Positions 58,456 through 64,000 of a DNA stretch of 64,000 nt are shown here, in pieces (the first letter of the stretch is position 1; each line of letters begins with the position of its first letter). Where the stretch lies: the NCBI RefSeq assembly GCF_034702125.1, contig NC_085869.1, forward strand, positions 13,198,907-13,262,906. The letters are read 5' to 3'. The translations under genes and the position numbers were made by a program. Under the pieces are notes generated by a model, which ran no database searches, was not told the origin of the DNA, and worked only from the letters and a program-made list of their open reading frames with translations. Source of the stretch: Engraulis encrasicolus. Its lineage: Eukaryota > Chordata > Actinopteri > Clupeiformes > Engraulidae.

Positions 58456-59649
58456 GGTATCTTTTTTTTTCTAGCGCTGTAGGCCTAGCATTTTTTATCT
58501 GCTGCCGGAAATGTAAAATGTCAACATCTGTACTTTAAGCTTACAAGAAAAGCCCAACCGTAATCCATCTCACATACATCTTGACCGCATAGGGTATTAG
58601 AGGTACTCAGGTGTATCCCAAGTCAAATGCAGGCGGCTCTGTGCTTGCAGTACCACTGACATTATGATTAGTCTAGTCTAGTGAATCAGAAATATCACAG
58701 GGTCTCAGACGAGAGAGGTCTCACACTACTGGTAACAGAGAGTGCAGAGCCAGATACTGGGTGACAGCACCAGCACCAGTGTTGCGGCATAATCTCCCAC
58801 CGTAGTAAGAGCAGGCGCAGTGGCATTTCATCTCTTCGTGAAAGACAGAGTCCACAGGCTCATTCAGATGAGATCGAATATGAAGAACATCTCGCTGTTT
58901 AAGGTTGATTTCAAGCCCAGATGGAGACGCGGACCCCTTTTTTCTCTTGGTGGGAGCGGAGTGGGAAAGGGAGTGTCATATTAGGAAAATCTCAGTGTAA
59001 ATCTGCTCTCGCTATCTTCTGAGGCTGAGGCGGCCGTGCCGCCGTGCCGCACCACACTGGTCCCACCCCCGAGGTGCTATCAGTAGAAGGGATCACTCAA
59101 TAGATTAAGGGTTGCAGTCACACAAGGCTGTCAGATGTCAAGCTGTGTATCTGTAATGGGGCTGAAAAAAGTGAATCCTTTCACAGTGCACAGCACAATC
59201 TCTCTGAAGACTTTTCTAAAGCCCAGCTTTAAAAAAAAAAGACTCTTTCGCTCGCGTCATATTCATCACAGCCATGGTGACCATCTCACTTATTTTATTT
59301 TATTTTATTTTTTTTCCCCCACTATTCTGTGATGTGAGACATCCCATTGCTGAAGTATTAATTGCCATTTTTTTTTTAATTACTATTATTTCACTTAGGG
59401 CTGAACGATTATGGAAAAATATTAGCGTGATTATATATAACCAAGAATGCATTATATAGGGAACAAAATAAAACTGAATTGCAATAATTATATAAAATGC
59501 AATATCGTGAAGCTTAGGTGGACCTACAGATTTTTTGCCAGAAATACCAGCCTGTCAACATGTTCATGTAGGTTTCTGGCAGGTAGTACAATGCAAATGG
59601 TAAATATATATTCTGTATTAATGATATTCTCACATCGCATGATCTACTG

Positions 59650-59860
59650 CAATACGATACGATTATACTTTATTGTCAGTCTACACGTAAATTCATTTTG
59701 CATCCCTGAGCAAAACTCGTTTAAGACAGGACATGCACATAACATCACATCACAAGACTATTGCACAACTGACAAAAACAGAGGACACTGGCCTATATAC
59801 AGACATACATGCATACATACATTACATACAACCCACATACCTTGAAGATATTACCAACAT
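59650..59860 (-). mobile_element. Probable LINE 3' fragment, minus strand
   Basis: ACGATTATACTTTATTGTCA is the complement of a TGACAATAAAGTATAATCGT-style LINE tail, followed (on +) by GCATCCCTGAGCAAAACTCG and ACAACTGACAAAAACAG. The coding part is absent. Confidence 0.4.
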
Positions 59861-60110
59861 GGAGTGATAGTAACACTATGCAATACTGAGAAGAACACCT
59901 GATCACCAACACACCTAGATACATTTACTTACATTCATTGTTAGTTTGTTTGTCTTGACGGGTGGAAACAATTGCAAGGGCACATGGGGGATGAATTCAG
60001 AATACTTGGCCACCACAAACTCACCACTTTGATCAAAAAGAGAAGCTGGCAGGCAAGGAGACCAAGGAGTTCCTTTCTCCTGGTCCTGTCATCATTTCTA
60101 AATGTACTAT

Positions 60111-60158
60111 GCACGGCAAGAAGGGAGGAGAGTCAGTTGAGACGTTCAGATGAACAGG

Positions 60159-60233
<75 letters not shown>

Positions 60234-60360
60234 ATATGCACGGCAAGAAGAGTCAGTTGAGACGTTCAGATGAACAGAGAGAGACAGAGAGAGAGAGAGA
60301 AAGAGAGAGAGGGAGAGAGAGAGAGAACGAGAGAGAAAGGGAGAGAGGGAGGGAGGGGAA
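60111..60360. repeat. (GA)n arrays with duplicated unique lead-in
   Basis: GCACGGCAAGAAG...AGTCAGTTGAGACGTTCAGA followed by TGAACAG and a GA array occurs at 60111-60225 and again from 60238. The array and its flank have duplicated as one unit. Confidence 0.9.
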
Positions 60361-60479
60361 TATAAAGAGAGGGAAAAGATGTGAAAGTTGGCTGTGGTCC
60401 TGATCGCTGAGGGATGCTAATATCCTTGGACGGAGCTCATAGTCTGTCTGGAAGTGTACAGGAGGCAAGCTGGCAGAGC

Positions 60480-60679
60480 CAGTGTTGCCAGATTGGGCTG
60501 TTTCCCGCCAAATTGGGCTGCTTAGGATGGCCGTGTGCTGGAAAAAATGGATTTTGGAAAAAAAAAACGCCCAATATTTGGCCATTGAAATCAATAGAAT
60601 TGGGCGGGATTTAGTGCTTCCAGGTGGGTTTTGAGCATTTTTTTGGGCTGGAAATCATCAGCCTCATCTGGCAACCCTG
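60480..60679. mobile_element. hAT-like MITE (CAGTGTTGCCAGATTGGGC ends)
   Basis: A 200-bp element ending CATCTGGCAACCCTG. Flanks GGCAGAGC (60472-60479) and GGCAGCGC (60680-60687) match at 7 of 8. It contains TTTCCCGCCAAATTGGGCTG, shared with the deleted reverse copy at 38573. Confidence 0.75.
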
Positions 60680-60969
60680 GGCAGCGCTCGCATGGCTGGC
60701 AAACTGGCTGAAACCATTCTCTCTCTCTCTCTCTCTGTGGCTGTGTCTGTGGCACAATGCTGCAGTGCAGACAGCCACATGCTGTACCGTACCGTAGGTG
60801 GCCAACATACACGGGTTACAGAAATGCTAATGACATGCAGTGTTGTGCATACTTGGCTTTGTCAGCATATGGGAATAATAAAGGTGTTTGGTTCATGCTA
60901 ATTTTAGTTTTGGCCTGAAGGGACGAATTGTGTAGTGTGTGTGCGTTTGGCGCGCATGTGCGTCCGTGT

Positions 60970-61158
<189 letters not shown>

Positions 61159-63715
61159 CATGTGCGTGTCCGTATGTGTCCGTGTGTGTGTGTGCGTGTG
61201 TGCGTGTGTATGCGTCCGTATGTGTTCGTGTGTGTGTGTGCGTGTGTACTGTACAGTATGTGTATGTTATACTGTGAAGGTTAGTACTATTGAGAAAGAT
61301 TCGATGAAAAGACGACAACGCTGATTGACAGAGCTTGTTAGTGCTGTGTACAGGTGAGGATACACCTTCATGTTGTTTAATCCCCTTTCATGTCAGACAT
61401 GGTAGGAAAGATGTAAGTATTTGTCAATGTTTTGCTTTCTGAGAGAGAAATGCAGCTGATTGCAGATGAATCCAAAGTAATTTGATTAATTGGGGAGCTG
61501 TGTGGGAGGGGTAGCTAGCGGTACATTTGTTATGTGTCCAGGGAACTGTACTGGTAGGTTTATGCAAATGTGACTGAAGAATAAATTATGGAAATTACAG
61601 TTTGCGAGTAGTTGTGCCAAGTTGATACATGAACTCATGGTGACTTTTGCTTCCTCTTTTTATTGCTGAGTGTGACTTCAAAGGCTGGTGTGATCAAAGC
61701 TGGTAGAGGGGAAAAAAAAAAAAATCCCCAACGCTCCACCGCCGAAGCGCATACACACACAGCCTCTCGTCTGCTAGCAAAACAAAGGCAGCCTACCATT
61801 TGACACTTTTTTTTTCATTTTGCTGGCAAAAAAATGCTGTCAGACATTGCAACATTTCAATTGATTTTTTTTTTTTTGCCCATTTTCTATTTTAAGTCTA
61901 GCCTCTATGACAGTGAATAAGTCATTAAAGTAAAGACCGTATGGAATGGCCTAGATAAGCCATCAGAGCATTGACGTTATGGCTTACTCTGTTGTCATGA
62001 AATAAAAGCTTTGCAGAGGAGGTGGTGGGAACGGAAGCAAACAACGATTTGTTTTAGCCGTGAAACGCGACACCTTGCAAACATGCCTGTTCAGATTTCA
62101 GTGATCAGTTGAGCTGTTGTAGTTTAACGTCTGTCTTAGATTCCGGTTTACTTTGAAAGATGTCCATTATTTAGTTATTAATCAGGCGTCATTCAAGTGC
62201 CTTTAAAACCTTCATATGATTGTAGGGAAAAGAACAATTTTCACTAATTCAAATGAGTGCCATTATTTTGCTTCATCTGCATTGTAAGATAACTACCGAC
62301 ATTTCAAACAGTCCCAAATCCTGTTTTCTTTCACATGGACGTGTTAACTTGAGCAGGGGAATGAGACTGAGCCAGGTGCTCTAGTAGCCTGGTCCTGACC
62401 ATCCCATAATACTACCATTTCATTTCGTATTCATGGTCTGGAGGTTCTTTGATCTGACGCGATTGCAGGAAGCGGGAAGGACATTTTCAGAAAAATCAGG
62501 ATAAGTTGTTGAACAAACATGTCTGACGTCTATCTTTGGCGATGTAGGACCGTTTAACAGACACGTCTGACAGAACATCCTATCGTAGGATAAAATTAAA
62601 ACATAGGACCGTTTGTCTGAGCACCGGCCAAATCCTGCCGCTCAACATCACTCCACAGAAAACAGGTACCAGACACCTCAGTAGCACCTGTCCTCTCATT
62701 ATGGCTTTTGTGCAGAGCTTCAAGGCACCTGCCAATGCCTGTGTACGGTACAGGGGTGGGATAAAGCTCATCTTCCATCTTGGCCTACATACAGTAGTGA
62801 TCTTCCAACTGATGACTGATACTGCTGTTTTTTTGGTCTGAGTGACAGTGACTTAGGGGCAAAAGTTTTCAAGTCGGCAGGTGTCCCTCACCCTGCTGTT
62901 CGCTGCGCGTCTCCGCAGCCTCCACAGCACCATCCAAACCTGTTAGACATGGCTGCATGCATTTGGCTCAACGCGTTCCGTTCCGTTCTCTCTCTGTCTC
63001 TCTCTCTCCTCTCTCAAAGTAGGAGCTGGGTGCTGATTCGCTAATCCTGGCTGCTCAACACAAGAATGATATGAGAAAAGTAGGTCAGTTTTAGAAAATG
63101 CTCAAGCTATGAGAATCCGTTCTCATGGTGGAGCGTGTGTGTGTGTGTGTTTTTTTTCTTTTCCTCCATGAACTCTCAGTGACCCGGTTGATGTGTGTGC
63201 TCACAATAGCACCCAATCGGCTTTGCTGAAGCAATGCAAATTAGGCTGACAGCTTCCCAAGCATCCTGATGTATATGGATCGCAAACCCCTGCCTGCGTT
63301 GGGTGCCTTCATATTGCTGAAATAGTGTCAAGTTATATATGATGTTGTGATGTTTTACGGCTGCCAAAAAATCCGATGTCTGAAACACAATATTTACTGG
63401 TGCATTTGGTATGCTTCGGGGTCTGTTGTTAAGCGTAGCGAATTAAACTGGTATGAAGTAAATACCGTAGTTTGTTGCCAATAGCAGTTGCGTGTGAACA
63501 GAATGTTGAGGAGTAGGCCTATTGCATTACATGGGATAATGAAAAGACGAAGACTTAACACACTGTATCTCTGCAATTACTGAAAAATGCAATGGAAGTT
63601 TCAAAGAATAGTGTCCTTGCTACAGTATTTAATCATATGAGTAATTCATGACAGTGTCCTTCAAAATTATATTGAGTCTGCCTGATGATTTTCTCCATTT
63701 GGACAAGACTGGTAT

Positions 63716-64000
63716 TAAAGGGACACTGTGTGAGATTTGTAGTTGTTTATTCAGTATTCATGCTGCCCATTCACTAATGTTACCTTTTTCATGAATACCT
63801 AACACCACCATCAAATTTGAAGTATTCATTATGACTTTTCATACATGGAAAGGGGGATCTTCTCCATGGTCCGCCATTTTGAATTTCCAAAAATATCCAT
63901 TTTTAGCTGCAAAAATGACTCTACTTGGACCATACTAGAAAATATTTGTTTATTACTTAGTAAACTTTCATGTAAAGAGCAAATTTGGCAATAGACAGCC
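63716..64000. repeat. Probable interspersed repeat cut by the window end
   Basis: It opens AAAGGGACACTGTGTGAGAT, a style I associate with fish elements ending in the complementary CACAGTGTCCCTTT, and contains ATGGTCCGCCATTTTGAATT. The other end lies outside the window, so this is recognition only. Confidence 0.4.

Overview
The window reads as teleost fish nuclear DNA. It has one vertebrate-type multi-exon gene with long introns and canonical GT-AG splice sites, very many long (CA)n/(TG)n microsatellites, tRNA-derived SINEs, short hAT-like MITEs with 8-bp target duplications, Tc1-type transposons, a BEL/Pao LTR retrotransposon and a DIRS-type relic. There are no bacterial operons, no CRISPR array and no recognisable rRNA or free-standing tRNA gene.

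The only host gene I can support is the start of an Eph receptor tyrosine kinase on the + strand, best matched to epha6. Exon 1 (28976-29063) carries the signal peptide. Exon 2 (37125-37189, 65 bp) and exon 3 (57319-57982, 664 bp) encode the ephrin-binding domain and the start of the cysteine-rich region. Phases join as 1, 0, 1. The remaining exons lie beyond 64000. Introns 1 and 2 are about 8.1 and 20.1 kb.

Layout. 1-9300: upstream DNA with small MITEs, CA/TG tracts and a 1.35-kb foldback element (4595-5939). 9480-12980: broken DIRS-like retrotransposon. 13030-16764: MITE, LINE 3' tail and SINE. 16809-24547: full-length BEL/Pao element on the - strand, with two LTRs, a perfect 5-bp target duplication and an open 2017-codon Gag-Pol frame. 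25500-28000: SINE, hAT element and compound microsatellites. 28200-28975: presumed promoter and 5' UTR of epha6, with three upstream ORFs. 29064-57318: introns 1 and 2, packed with mobile DNA, including a three-level nest at 42632-45480 (an intact Tc1 transposon and a hAT MITE, both inside a dead Tc1). 57983-64000: start of intron 3, with a duplicated splice-donor segment, MITEs and a long TG tract.

The most notable observations are an intact Tc1 copy, an open BEL/Pao frame between clearly diverged LTRs, a SINE ending 42 bp before the exon 3 acceptor, and a second copy of the exon 3 donor region 400 bp downstream. I did not find a clearly new enzymatic or defence system. Family names rest on my recognition of motifs and ends, not on database searches.
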